Shown here: positions 52,623 through 61,337 of the stretch, in pieces
How the letters are laid out: each line of letters starts with the position of its first letter
How positions within the stretch are numbered: position 1 is the stretch's first letter
Source of the DNA: JAIQFL01 sp035295745
Lineage (GTDB): Bacteria > Acidobacteriota > Terriglobia > Bryobacterales > Bryobacteraceae
Length of the DNA: 64,000 nucleotides
Reading direction: 5' to 3'
NCBI GenBank assembly: GCA_035295745.1
Contig: DATGIL010000102.1
Location: forward strand, 1-64,000
Position numbers and translations under genes: made by a program
Notes under the pieces: generated by a model
Database searches by the model: none
Told to the model about the DNA's origin: nothing
Seen by the model: the letters and a program-made list of their open reading frames with translations, nothing else

Positions 52623-53102
52623 ATGGAAGCCTTACTCTGGATCGGTCTGCCTGGATTCGTGGCGCTCGCTTCCGGGCTCCTCGCCTGGTTCGTCATGCAA
52701 TCGCGCATGGATGTCAAACTCGCCGAGCAGCGCGAGATGTTGGCTACCGAGCGGGGCGCACTGGATGCAGAGAAGGTAGCCGTCAAGATGACGCTCGACA
52801 ACGCCGTGCGTGCCGCCGAAGAAGGCGCCCGGCGCCAGGCCCTCGACAGTTTCCTGAACGAGTTGACCGTGGAGCAACGGCACTACACCAAGGAAAATCG
52901 CGGGCTGATGAACAATCGCAAGAGCCTGGTGCTGCAGGAGCGCATGTATTTCCGCAACATCCCTCTCTCGGATTGGATCGAGCATGAGATCGTGATCGAC
53001 GAGGGCGCGGATGTCGGACGCCTGGTGCAGGACATGACGATCTTCGATCGGGAAGTGATCAGCATCGCAGATTGCGCGCGGCAGAGACGGCAATTGGCAT
53101 AG
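52623..53102 (+). CDS. Hypothetical membrane-anchored coiled-coil protein
   Basis: A 159-residue protein. An N-terminal membrane helix (EALLWIGLPGFVALASGLLA) is followed by about 70 residues of charged coiled coil (VKLAEQREMLATERGALDAE, KVAVKMTLDNAVRAAEEGAR) and a compact end (LMNNRKSLVLQERMYFRNIP, LSDWIEHEIVIDEG). No named family. Single-pass anchor with a cytoplasmic coiled coil would fit a structural or division-related role, but nothing proves it. Monocistronic. Confidence 0.65.
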   Translation: MEALLWIGLPGFVALASGLLAWFVMQSRMDVKLAEQREMLATERGALDAEKVAVKMTLDNAVRAAEEGARRQALDSFLNELTVEQRHYTKENRGLMNNRKSLVLQERMYFRNIPLSDWIEHEIVIDEGADVGRLVQDMTIFDREVISIADCARQRRQLA

Positions 53103-53271
53103 GGCCGCCGCCCCTCGAATTCCGCAAATCTCCCACCCACCAGTACTTTACAAGTCCAAAGAGGTGCGCCCGGCGCCGGATTTAACGCGGTCTTAATGCG
53201 AAATCCGGCACATCCCGCATCTACTCTATTGGGTAAGATTGTAAGATATTGACTTGGAGCGACTGACGACA

Positions 53272-53598
53272 ATGAATCGATTTCGTGTGTGGGCCGTTTG
53301 CGTGACAATAGCTGCTGGGTCGGTGGCCGCTTGGGCGGCACCCAAAGGCGATGCGGAGAAGGGCAAGGAAGTATTTCAGACCTGCAGTGTCTGCCACAAC
53401 CCCGATACCGATGAGAAAAAGATGGGGCCGGGGCTCAAAGGGCTGTTCAAGAAGGACAAGCTAACGAACGGCAAGAAGCCTACCGAGGCCAATGTGCGGG
53501 CGAAAATTGATGAGGGTGGCAACGGCATGCCGCCTTACAAGGATACGCTGTCGGATACGGAGAAGGACGACCTGATCGCTTACCTGAAGACGCTATAG
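53272..53598 (+). CDS. Class I cytochrome c
   Basis: A 108-residue exported mono-haem cytochrome. Signal peptide MNRFRVWAVCVTIAAGSVAA then WAAPKG; haem site CSVCH near residue 45; MGPGLKGLF and the distal Met in NGMPPYKDTLSDTEK; final helix DDLIAYLKTL. Periplasmic electron carrier; partner oxidase or dehydrogenase not in the window. ATG 53272 starts the leader. Confidence 0.92.
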   Translation: MNRFRVWAVCVTIAAGSVAAWAAPKGDAEKGKEVFQTCSVCHNPDTDEKKMGPGLKGLFKKDKLTNGKKPTEANVRAKIDEGGNGMPPYKDTLSDTEKDDLIAYLKTL

Positions 53599-53609
53599 GA
53601 TTCGCACCA

Positions 53610-53652
53610 GTAAGCTTTAGCTTGCTCGCTTTGCAAGCAAGCTAAAGCTTAC
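53610..53652. terminator. Perfect 17-bp hairpin between convergent genes
   Basis: The 17-base arms 53610-53626 (GTAAGCTTTAGCTTGCT) and 53636-53652 are exact inverted repeats with a 9-nt loop. It sits 12 bp after the cytochrome c gene and 14 bp from the stop of the convergent S41 gene, so it can serve both. No T-run, so also possible as a dispersed repeat. Confidence 0.65.
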
Positions 53653-53665
53653 CGCATTTCCAAAA

Positions 53666-54892
53666 CTAAACCTTGGCGCCGAGAACTTCCATCGCCTTCT
53701 TGACCACGGGATCCTCTTCCACCTTCTTCTTAATGTCTTGCTGCTGCTGAGGATTCGCCTCCGGCAGGGGCTCTCCGTTATCGTCGTAATCCACTTGTAC
53801 GTCGGCTTCCGTAACGATGGTGCCGGGAGTCACGCCGGTGTCCTGAATCGCCTTTTGGCTGGAGGGGCCGTAGTATTTGGCGACCGAAAGAATGATCGCA
53901 CTACCATCATCCATGGTGATCGCCTTGCGCTGAGCGGCATCGCCATAAGTCCGCTCGCCGACCACTTGCGCCCGATTGTTTTCCATGAGCGCTGCTGCCA
54001 TGATTTCCGCCGCGCCGGCAGTTCCACGATTGGTGAGGACCGCAGTCGGCAGGCTGGTGACCGCTTTGCCGGGATCCACATCGAAATTCTGACGGGGCAC
54101 GCGCTGTCCCTGCAAGTACGTGATGCGTCCCTGCGTCATGAAGAGATTCGCCAGCGCAATCCCATCCTCGGGCGCACCCACAGCGCAGTTCCGGAGATCC
54201 ACCAGGAGCTTCTGCGCGCCTTCCTTCTGCAGTTTCTGAATGGCGGTGGCCGTCTCCTTCACGTGCGCCGGAGAGAGCGCATCGATGTTGATGTAGCCCA
54301 CCTGGCCAGGCAGCATCTTGCTCTCGACGGGTGGGAGAGTCAACATCGCGCGGGTGAGCTTTACACTCTGGGGCTCTGGATGGCGGACGCGAACCACGCT
54401 GATCTCCACCGTGCTGTTGGCGTCGCCTTGCAGGAGCATTGCGGCGTAAGCCAGAGGCATGTCGCGAGTAGCGATGCCTTTGATGCTCTCCACCATGTCA
54501 CCCGTCGAGAATCCCGCCTTGGCTGCGGGAGACCCCGGAATCGCCCCGACTACGCCCACATAACCGAATTTCTTGGAAAGCAGCAGGCCCGTCTCGGCAC
54601 GCTTAACGTCCTTATTCTTCAAGTACTCTTTGTACTGATCGGCATTCAGGTAGCTGGCAAATGGGTCGATCGCCTCGAGAAGGCCGTTGAGAGCGCCCAA
54701 TGTGACGCTCTTCATGTCCGGATCTTCCACGTAATCCGTCTTGATTTTAGCCACCACGTCGCTGAAGACGCCGATGTGCTTGAGGGTGTCGTCCCCACTG
54801 GAGGCGCCTCTGCCGAGGACCACCCCAATCAGGAGCAGAAGCGTGAGGCACGTTGAGGTGCTCACGATGAAATACTTGATGCGGCTACTCAT
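53666..54892 (-). CDS. S41 (C-terminal processing) peptidase homologue, catalytic dyad replaced
   Basis: A 408-residue exported protein with an N-terminal anchor (YFIVSTSTCLTLLLLIGVVL), a PDZ domain (about 100-170, GYVGVVGAIPGSPAAKAGFS) and the S41 core (PGQVGYINIDALSPAHVKET, KLLVDLRNCAVGAPEDGIAL). In active enzymes the nucleophile lies in GTASASE and its Lys in TFGKG. Here these read GTAGAAE (Gly293 for Ser) and TYGDAA (Asp318 for Lys), with the normal spacing of 25 residues between them. It should therefore not cleave by the Ser/Lys mechanism and may be a scaffold or binding protein. ATG 54892 is the likely start. Confidence 0.9.
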   Translation of the reverse strand: MSSRIKYFIVSTSTCLTLLLLIGVVLGRGASSGDDTLKHIGVFSDVVAKIKTDYVEDPDMKSVTLGALNGLLEAIDPFASYLNADQYKEYLKNKDVKRAETGLLLSKKFGYVGVVGAIPGSPAAKAGFSTGDMVESIKGIATRDMPLAYAAMLLQGDANSTVEISVVRVRHPEPQSVKLTRAMLTLPPVESKMLPGQVGYINIDALSPAHVKETATAIQKLQKEGAQKLLVDLRNCAVGAPEDGIALANLFMTQGRITYLQGQRVPRQNFDVDPGKAVTSLPTAVLTNRGTAGAAEIMAAALMENNRAQVVGERTYGDAAQRKAITMDDGSAIILSVAKYYGPSSQKAIQDTGVTPGTIVTEADVQVDYDDNGEPLPEANPQQQQDIKKKVEEDPVVKKAMEVLGAKV

Positions 54893-55002
54893 AGATATTG
54901 GAAACTCCGGAGGCCTGGAGTTCATTATACAGAAACCTCGGACGGCCAGGCGTACCCCTGCCTCTATCCCATTGGACGCTTTGCAGGTTAGTTCGGTTCT
55001 AA

Positions 55003-55524
55003 CTATTCCCAGCCATTCCGCTGCCGCAGAGCGGTGATGTGGGCCGTATGATGCCGTCCATGCCAGGCGTAGAGGGCCAGGTTGGTGTCGAGGCGCACCA
55101 CGCCGACCTCGGGGTGCCGGAAGGTGCGGGCAAATTCCGCATCTGCCAGACTGCGCAAAAGCACCACCCAGCGCTGGTGTAAGTATTCGAGCAGGCCGAG
55201 AGAGACTTCGACCGGCATCTGAACATCCACCAACTCCGCCCACTTCGCCTCGTCGTAGGGTTTAATGGTCGGCTCGTTCTCGGTCAGGGCCAGTCGAAGA
55301 CGAACGAAACTGTTGATATGGCTGTCGGCAACGTGATGCACGGTCTGCCGGACGCTCCAACCACCGGGCCGATATGGGGTATCCAGTTGTTCGGCGGTGA
55401 GGCCGCTGACCGCAGCGCGGAGACCGGCAGGTGTCGCTTCGATCTGATCGATCAGGCGCGGCCGGTCCTCGGCTGCCACGGGAGCAGAAAAATCGAATTT
55501 GCCGATCGGGAAGCGAAGGTCCAT
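55003..55524 (-). CDS. DinB/YfiT-like metal-dependent protein
   Basis: A 173-residue four-helix protein starting at ATG 55524. The three-His site is complete: SVRQTVHHVADSHINSFVRL (first His group) and LYAWHGRHHTAHITALRQRN (HxxxH group). FPIGKF at the start, then RPGGWSVRQ, match the YfiT/BstA branch, in which a zinc or nickel site activates a low-molecular-weight thiol for transfer. The substrate here is unknown. It lies upstream of the S41 homologue on the same strand, 110 bp away. Confidence 0.9.
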   Translation of the reverse strand: MDLRFPIGKFDFSAPVAAEDRPRLIDQIEATPAGLRAAVSGLTAEQLDTPYRPGGWSVRQTVHHVADSHINSFVRLRLALTENEPTIKPYDEAKWAELVDVQMPVEVSLGLLEYLHQRWVVLLRSLADAEFARTFRHPEVGVVRLDTNLALYAWHGRHHTAHITALRQRNGWE

Positions 55525-55613
55525 GCACCAGATGGTAACAGGGGCCTCTGCCTGACTTGGCACTCGGAGGGCAACCCTTACCGTAACCTTACGGTAATGC
55601 GCCACATCGCGCT

Positions 55614-57884
55614 TCAGGGTTCCTCACGGTGGCTTTCGAGTTTGGCGGCGCGAGTTTCCAGCGGCCCGGCCTGAGCCGTGCGTCCCGACGCCCGCAGCGA
55701 CTGTGCATAGTCGCGGAGCACCACCGCGAGCACCGGTGCGTCGGCACCCATCGTCTTCTCCTGCATCTCCTGCGCCTGCTGAAACAGCGGCTCCGCCTGC
55801 GAGTATTTCTTCTGGTCGCGGTAGCAAACCGCCAGGTCCGCCAGGTTGATCGCAGTCAGCGCGCTTTCCGTACCTACAGTCTTTTCGAACATCGCTTTGG
55901 CACGGAGAAGTAGGGCTTGGGCATCGGAATAGCGGTGCTGGCGGGTTGCCGAAACCCCCATCTCTTCGAGCAGGTGCGCGAGTCCCGGGGTCTCCACGCC
56001 TTGCGCGTCTCGCAGCGCCTTCGCCTGGTTGTAGAGTTTGTCAGCCTCCGCGTATTGCCCCATATCGCGTTTGAGGTCGCCCAACTGCTCCAGGACCAAC
56101 GCGTGGTTCTCGTCGTTATTGGTCTTGACCGCGAGCATCAGCGCCTGCTGGAACTCCGGCTGCGCATCCGAATACTTTTTGCGCAGATAGTCGAGCCGCG
56201 CCAGTTTGCGAAAGCGTTCGAGCACGTTCAGGTCGGTGCCTTCGCCGATGTCCACAGACTTGGTAAGCAGCGGGGCCGCCTTGGCGTACCGACCCTCCAA
56301 GGCATAAAGGTCGCCTAGATTTCCCGCACGGGTGGCCTCGCCCGCCTTGGTGGCAGCCTCCGCCGCCACGGCCTTTTCGAATAGTCCCTGGGCCTCCAGA
56401 TACGCGCCTTTGCTCAATAGGAAGACCGCGAAGTTGTTGCGCGCGGTGGCCAGCCTGACCGGAATCTCGGCGGAGGACTCTTCGCGAATCGCCATGGCGC
56501 GCCGGTATAACGGCTCGGCATCCAGATACCGGCCGTCGGCACGGTAGAATGCTCCGTAGTTGTCGAGCTCGGTGGCCATCGGAAGGCTTTTCGCGCCGTG
56601 GCTTTTTTGAGCGATGTCGAGTGCCCGCTGGAAGTACCGCTCGGCTTCGGCGGAACGCCTGGCATTTCGCAATGCGGCACCCAGCGCGCTGCATGCCGCG
56701 GCGATCTGCGGATTATCGGGACCGAGGGCCTTTTCCTGAATTGCCAGGTAGCGCTGGCGCAGCATCACCGCCTTGTCGAACTGCTTCTCAGCGGTGTAGA
56801 CAGTGGCGAGGTCATTGATCTCGAAAATGATGCCAGGACTGTCGGCCCCGCGTGTCTGCTCGCCCAAAGTCAAAGCGCGAAGGGCGAGTTTCTCGGCCTC
56901 TGCGAAGCGGCTCTCGCGCACATACAGACTTGCCAGATTCCCCAGATGCCGGGCAGATGCCAACGATTCGGAACCGGACGCCTTATCATCGGTATCGAGC
57001 GCCAGGAGGAGCAGCTTTTCTGCCTCGTCGAGGCGTCCCTGTCCCATCACCGCTAAAGCGAGATTGTTGTTCAAAGTGGCGATCCATATCGGACCCAGGA
57101 CATTGGGGTCCATGGCGAGCGCCTGGCGGAACACAGGCTCCGCTTCCGCGAACCTGGAGCGCAGCCGCAAAAACTCAGCCAGGCGATTCATCGCGATTGC
57201 TACAGCGAGTTCATTGGTTCCCAGAGACTGGCGAGTCTCCAGGGCCTTGCGCAGGATAGGTTCCTCTTCGGAGTATTTGGTCTCTTCCTCTAACACCGCC
57301 GCCAGTTGCAGCATGGTGTTGGAGGTCTGCATGCGGTCCCGTCCCGTGAATCGTTCCTGGATTTCCAAAGCGCGGCGGCAGGACGCTTCGGCCCGATCGA
57401 ACTGGTGCAATTTAGACTGCGCACTCGCCAGCGTCGTCAGCGCCACCGCCACACCCCGATTGTCGGAGCCCTCGGCCTTTACCCGGATGTCCACCGCACG
57501 TTGCAAGAATGGCACGGCGTCGCTGGCTCGATCGAGATTGTCGAGCGTCGATCCCAGCGATTGCAGGTCGGATGCCTGCAGCGACGCGTTTGCCGCTTTG
57601 TGGCCCAAACTCACTGCGCGGCGATACAGACGCTCGGCGTCGTCGTACTTCTTCTCCGTGAAATAGGTGAGAGCGAGATCGGACAAAGTCTCGCGAAGGC
57701 GGTCGCTATTGGGAAAGCGGCTTTCGGCCGCGGAGACGGCAGCGGTTCCTTCGCGTTCGGCGTCGGCGAACTGCTTCTGTCCGCGCGCCCGGCGCGCCGC
57801 GTCCAGGTGCTGCTTGACGGCGTCCTGAGCGTTCAGAGTCCCGGCGGCAAACACAATCGCCAGACAAGCTGCCAATCTCTTCAT
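55614..57884 (-). CDS. Secreted tetratricopeptide repeat protein
   Basis: A 756-residue exported protein (leader MKRLAACLAIVFAAGTLNAQ) made almost wholly of kinesin-light-chain-type TPR units of about 42 residues: FADAEREGTAAVSAAESRFP, KYDDAERLYRRAVSLGHKAA, RFAEAEPVFRQALAMDPNVL and more than twelve others. A regular superhelix used for binding proteins. It starts 15 bp after the Ser/Thr kinase stop and reads in the same direction, so the two should share an mRNA. Confidence 0.9.
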   Translation of the reverse strand: MKRLAACLAIVFAAGTLNAQDAVKQHLDAARRARGQKQFADAEREGTAAVSAAESRFPNSDRLRETLSDLALTYFTEKKYDDAERLYRRAVSLGHKAANASLQASDLQSLGSTLDNLDRASDAVPFLQRAVDIRVKAEGSDNRGVAVALTTLASAQSKLHQFDRAEASCRRALEIQERFTGRDRMQTSNTMLQLAAVLEEETKYSEEEPILRKALETRQSLGTNELAVAIAMNRLAEFLRLRSRFAEAEPVFRQALAMDPNVLGPIWIATLNNNLALAVMGQGRLDEAEKLLLLALDTDDKASGSESLASARHLGNLASLYVRESRFAEAEKLALRALTLGEQTRGADSPGIIFEINDLATVYTAEKQFDKAVMLRQRYLAIQEKALGPDNPQIAAACSALGAALRNARRSAEAERYFQRALDIAQKSHGAKSLPMATELDNYGAFYRADGRYLDAEPLYRRAMAIREESSAEIPVRLATARNNFAVFLLSKGAYLEAQGLFEKAVAAEAATKAGEATRAGNLGDLYALEGRYAKAAPLLTKSVDIGEGTDLNVLERFRKLARLDYLRKKYSDAQPEFQQALMLAVKTNNDENHALVLEQLGDLKRDMGQYAEADKLYNQAKALRDAQGVETPGLAHLLEEMGVSATRQHRYSDAQALLLRAKAMFEKTVGTESALTAINLADLAVCYRDQKKYSQAEPLFQQAQEMQEKTMGADAPVLAVVLRDYAQSLRASGRTAQAGPLETRAAKLESHREEP

Positions 57885-57899
57885 GGCGCCTCTCCCAGT

Positions 57900-60518
57900 T
57901 TATTTTTTGGCCAGAGCCCACTTCACCAGGATGTACGACTTCCTGCTCCCATCGTTACGCACGACGAGATGGCGCCACTGGTTTTGTGGTCCTGGCGGAC
58001 TGACCACCTGGACAGTAGTAGGGTGGACTTCGGTGATGGTAATCGGCACTCCCGGCAGCGTACCAGTGACTCCCGAGTTCGATCCTAAATCAAGCTCTTG
58101 GTTCGCGTCCAGATCCCCCGTCCAGGCGAGAGAGCCCTCGCTCGGAACCGTGGGCTTCGAAGGCGCCGGGTCCGCCGGAGTCTTCGTCTTCACGGCCTTC
58201 GGTTCCGTTTGTCCCGGCGACCGAGGCGGCGGAACGGGCGCGCTTGCGGTCTTCGCCGCCCCCTCCGCAGGGTTAGTCTGGGAGCCCGGCTCATGAGCTG
58301 CAGACGGTGCGCCGAACGCGAAATACGCCACAACCAGAGCCACTACCAGGACAACCGCGGCGATCAGGAGTAAGGTCCGGCTGCTCACGGACGTCTTTTG
58401 GGGCGGATCGACACGGGCCGGCACTCCGGGAATTGGCGCCGCCGCCACAGGTTTGGGCGGAGCATCCGGAGTCCTGATCTGCGATGTCGGCCGCCGATCG
58501 AGCGCCGTTTGAGCCTCCTGGCGCAATTGCGCGATCTTCGCGTCCTTGGGAAAGCGCTCCAGCGCCGCATTTGCGGCGGCGAGGGCGGGCAGGTGCATGC
58601 CTCTCCCAATCAATCCTTCGATTTCCGCAATCGCCTCCCGAACCGCGTTAGCACGTCCCTGTTCGATGAGCGATTCGGCCGTCCTCCGGCGCTGTTCGCG
58701 CCAGTCCTGAATTTTGCGCGCGACCTCCTCACGGAGTTCGGCGACGAGCTGATCGTTGGGGTATTGCTTGCTCAGATCGTTCGAGCGAGTAGCCGCCTGA
58801 TCGAGATTTCCGGCGAGAAGCAGGCCCCTGCAATCTCCCACGAGCCGCAGGATCGTCTGGCGTTCCTGGTCGCGATTGCGCGATGCCTTGGCTTCGGCAG
58901 CGAGTTGATCGCGAGCGTACGTCACAAGACCGGCTACTTCCGGAATCTGCTGGTCGAGACCCTTGAGAATCTCCAGAGCCCGCCGGAAGGAGCCGCGGCG
59001 GATCATCTCCTTGGCTTCGACAATCGCGGCTTCTACCTTCGTTTGGGTTTCGAAGGTCGCCTGCAGGCGCTTCGCCTGGTCCAACTTCTCCTGGACCTCC
59101 GGATCTCCGGGGTGCTGTTGCGACCACTCCTCGAGAACTCGCGCCGCGGAGGCATAGTCCTGCACCAGGATCAGGCCCTTTGCCTTACTGAGGGCACCCT
59201 TGCGCCGTGTCTCCAATTCGCGGCGCTCCACCATGCTCTTCACCTGGTCGAAGAAGGCGACGGCTTCCGCATTCCGCGGGTCTTCCTGCGCCGCCTGGCT
59301 GGCGTGTTCGAAGGCGGTGGTGAGTGCCTGTTGTTGCAGCGCGATCCGCGCTTCGGCCACCAGCGACGCGGCACGGCGCACCCGCTCCGCCTCGGATCGA
59401 ATCTCCTCCAGACGCGCGCGCACCGCGGTGTTGTTGGGATCGATGCGGAGTGCGGCGTCCAGATGCTCCGCGGCCGCCGTGTAGTCCCGCTCCGCTGCGC
59501 GCGCCTCGGCTTGGTCTGCCAGTTCCTGGATCCGGACTTGCTGCGACTGCGTCCGGATCCGGTCGGTGAGGTCCCTCCGCCACCGGCGCGCAGTCTCGTG
59601 GGACTGGTCCAGTTCCAGGATCTGCCTCACCACGCTCAGAGCTTCACTGAGCCGGCCTTCCTGGATCATTTTCCCAGCGCCATGTTCCAGGCTACCGACC
59701 TGGGTCTTCTTGAGCTCGGCGATCACCTGGTCGAGATCGAACTGCGCGTCCTCCATCGTGGCGTAGCGATCGTCGGGTGATTTCGCCAGCAGGCGCCGCA
59801 TCAGAGCAGCCAAACCGGCGGGCCGATCGGGAAAAGACATCAGGGACGAGTGGTCGCCCTGCGTGACCAGATACATCACCTGCAATGCGTTGGCGGCATC
59901 GAAGGGATTGGTGCCGGTGAGAAATTCGTATAGGACTACACCATAAGCCCAGATATCGCAGCGGGCATCGGGCGAATCGCTGGTGAACTGTTCCGGCGCC
60001 ATGTACTGCATCGTGCCGATCATCGAGCCAGTGCGGGTGAGCCGCGTGCTGGCGCTGTGCATCAGGCGGGCGATGCCGAAGTCCATGACTTTCACGGAGC
60101 CGTCGGAGAGCCACATGATGTTGGCGGGCTTCACGTCGCGATGCACCACGTCATGGATGTGCGCATAGTGTAGTCCTTGCGCCACCTCCGACATGATCTG
60201 TAGTTTTTGCAGCGTGGGCAGTTGGTTGGGCTCGCGAATCAGGCGATGCAGGTTCTGGCCGTCCAGATACTCCATTACCAGAAAATGCTTCCCGCGATCT
60301 TCGCCAAATTCGTGTACGGTGACAATGTTCTTGTGTTGCAGACGGGCAGAAGTAGTGGCTTCGGCGCGGAAGCGCTTCACCTGGGTCGGGTCGTCCTGAA
60401 CGTTGAGCACCTTGACTGCGACCACACGGCCCACCGTGGGATCCAGGGCCTTGTAAACTTTGCCGAATCCTCCCGTTCCGAGTTCACCCGTGATTTCGTA
60501 CTTCCCGATCTTCTGCAT
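57900..60518 (-). CDS. Membrane Ser/Thr protein kinase with helical repeats
   Basis: An 872-residue PknB-type kinase. The kinase domain (1-265) has GELGTGGFGK, VAVK with Lys36, HRDVKPANIM (Asp128) and DFG at 146-148. About 270-650 is a run of helical TPR/coiled-coil units (EARAAERDYTAAAEHLDAAL). One membrane helix is at about 715-735 (LLLIAAVVLVVALVVAYFAF), then a Pro-rich linker and a small beta-rich C-terminal domain outside (WTGDLDANQELDLGSNSGVT, then WRHLVVRND). All catalytic residues are present. The ligand of the outer domain and the substrates are unknown; the neighbouring TPR protein is a natural candidate partner. Confidence 0.93.
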   Translation of the reverse strand: MQKIGKYEITGELGTGGFGKVYKALDPTVGRVVAVKVLNVQDDPTQVKRFRAEATTSARLQHKNIVTVHEFGEDRGKHFLVMEYLDGQNLHRLIREPNQLPTLQKLQIMSEVAQGLHYAHIHDVVHRDVKPANIMWLSDGSVKVMDFGIARLMHSASTRLTRTGSMIGTMQYMAPEQFTSDSPDARCDIWAYGVVLYEFLTGTNPFDAANALQVMYLVTQGDHSSLMSFPDRPAGLAALMRRLLAKSPDDRYATMEDAQFDLDQVIAELKKTQVGSLEHGAGKMIQEGRLSEALSVVRQILELDQSHETARRWRRDLTDRIRTQSQQVRIQELADQAEARAAERDYTAAAEHLDAALRIDPNNTAVRARLEEIRSEAERVRRAASLVAEARIALQQQALTTAFEHASQAAQEDPRNAEAVAFFDQVKSMVERRELETRRKGALSKAKGLILVQDYASAARVLEEWSQQHPGDPEVQEKLDQAKRLQATFETQTKVEAAIVEAKEMIRRGSFRRALEILKGLDQQIPEVAGLVTYARDQLAAEAKASRNRDQERQTILRLVGDCRGLLLAGNLDQAATRSNDLSKQYPNDQLVAELREEVARKIQDWREQRRRTAESLIEQGRANAVREAIAEIEGLIGRGMHLPALAAANAALERFPKDAKIAQLRQEAQTALDRRPTSQIRTPDAPPKPVAAAPIPGVPARVDPPQKTSVSSRTLLLIAAVVLVVALVVAYFAFGAPSAAHEPGSQTNPAEGAAKTASAPVPPPRSPGQTEPKAVKTKTPADPAPSKPTVPSEGSLAWTGDLDANQELDLGSNSGVTGTLPGVPITITEVHPTTVQVVSPPGPQNQWRHLVVRNDGSRKSYILVKWALAKK

Positions 60519-60701
60519 ACGTTTCGGCTATGCAAGCGGAAACATAGACCGCAGTCTGCCTTGTATTGTAACGAATCATCACGAAACCTCGGATTGATTC
60601 TTGGGGAGTTGGGTGCGAATGGAGAGTGCGGTAGAGGACGCCGCGACTGAGGGACGAAGGTGAGGGAGCAGGCCCCGGGGACCTGCTCCGCGGTGAGAAC
60701 A

Positions 60702-61229
60702 TTAACCCTTGGGAGAAGGCGGAAAGTGCTTGAACATCTTGTCTACAGCCTCTTCCATCTTTCGCTCGCTCTTCTCGGGCTTATCTGAGACCGCTTCGGA
60801 AGCGCTACCTCGAAAGATCAGTTGTTTCGTGCTGCCATCGAAAATATCAACCGTCAGATTACCGACTTTTTCCGGAACTACCTGGGTCGTGGTAGTTCCC
60901 ATGCCGGCCCAACCCCGCCAACCCCAACCGGGGAAGCCGGTATAGAATGTCTCGAAATTATCCCGTTCCGACACTCGCCCCAAGGCAGACACGGCTGCGT
61001 CACCGCCGGACGCTACCTTCTGCCAGCCTTTGGCAGTTAGGGCGCTGTCGACGGCCTGCTGAATCCGTCCCTGCCAAATTCCATTCCCGGCCTGCACGCC
61101 GATCCACGAATACGTGTGATAGCGGCCGAAATCGGCATGGTGATCGTAGTCGCTGGAAACGTCGGCGGCCAACAGTACCAAAGCGATTGCCGGTGTCAGA
61201 ACGAGACACCGTGAAAGCCACTTGCTCAT
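60702..61229 (-). CDS. DUF4136 lipoprotein-like protein
   Basis: A 175-residue exported protein beginning at ATG 61229, which has AGGAGGG 7 nt upstream. Leader MSKWLSRCLVLTPAIALVLL then AADVSSDYDHHADFGRYHTY, the hallmark of DUF4136 (SDYDxxxDFxxYxTYxW). GRIQQAVDSALTAKGWQKV and LTVDIFDGSTKQLIFRGSAS are the other conserved parts. No lipobox Cys after the leader, so probably soluble in the periplasm. Function unknown. Frames that continue upstream are antisense to ftcD. Confidence 0.88.
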   Translation of the reverse strand: MSKWLSRCLVLTPAIALVLLAADVSSDYDHHADFGRYHTYSWIGVQAGNGIWQGRIQQAVDSALTAKGWQKVASGGDAAVSALGRVSERDNFETFYTGFPGWGWRGWAGMGTTTTQVVPEKVGNLTVDIFDGSTKQLIFRGSASEAVSDKPEKSERKMEEAVDKMFKHFPPSPKG

Positions 61230-61337
61230 TGGAAACCCTCCTGCCGGTGGGTGAGGCAGTTTATGCGCCATGGTGAAAACGCACTCAGGGACCTTGTGGA
61301 CGCGCGTTAGAATGTGAAATCTGACGCGAGATACTCC

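Noticed and set aside
53738..54856. A 372-codon plus-strand open frame
   Set aside because: Antisense to the S41 homologue; composition is that of a shadow frame.
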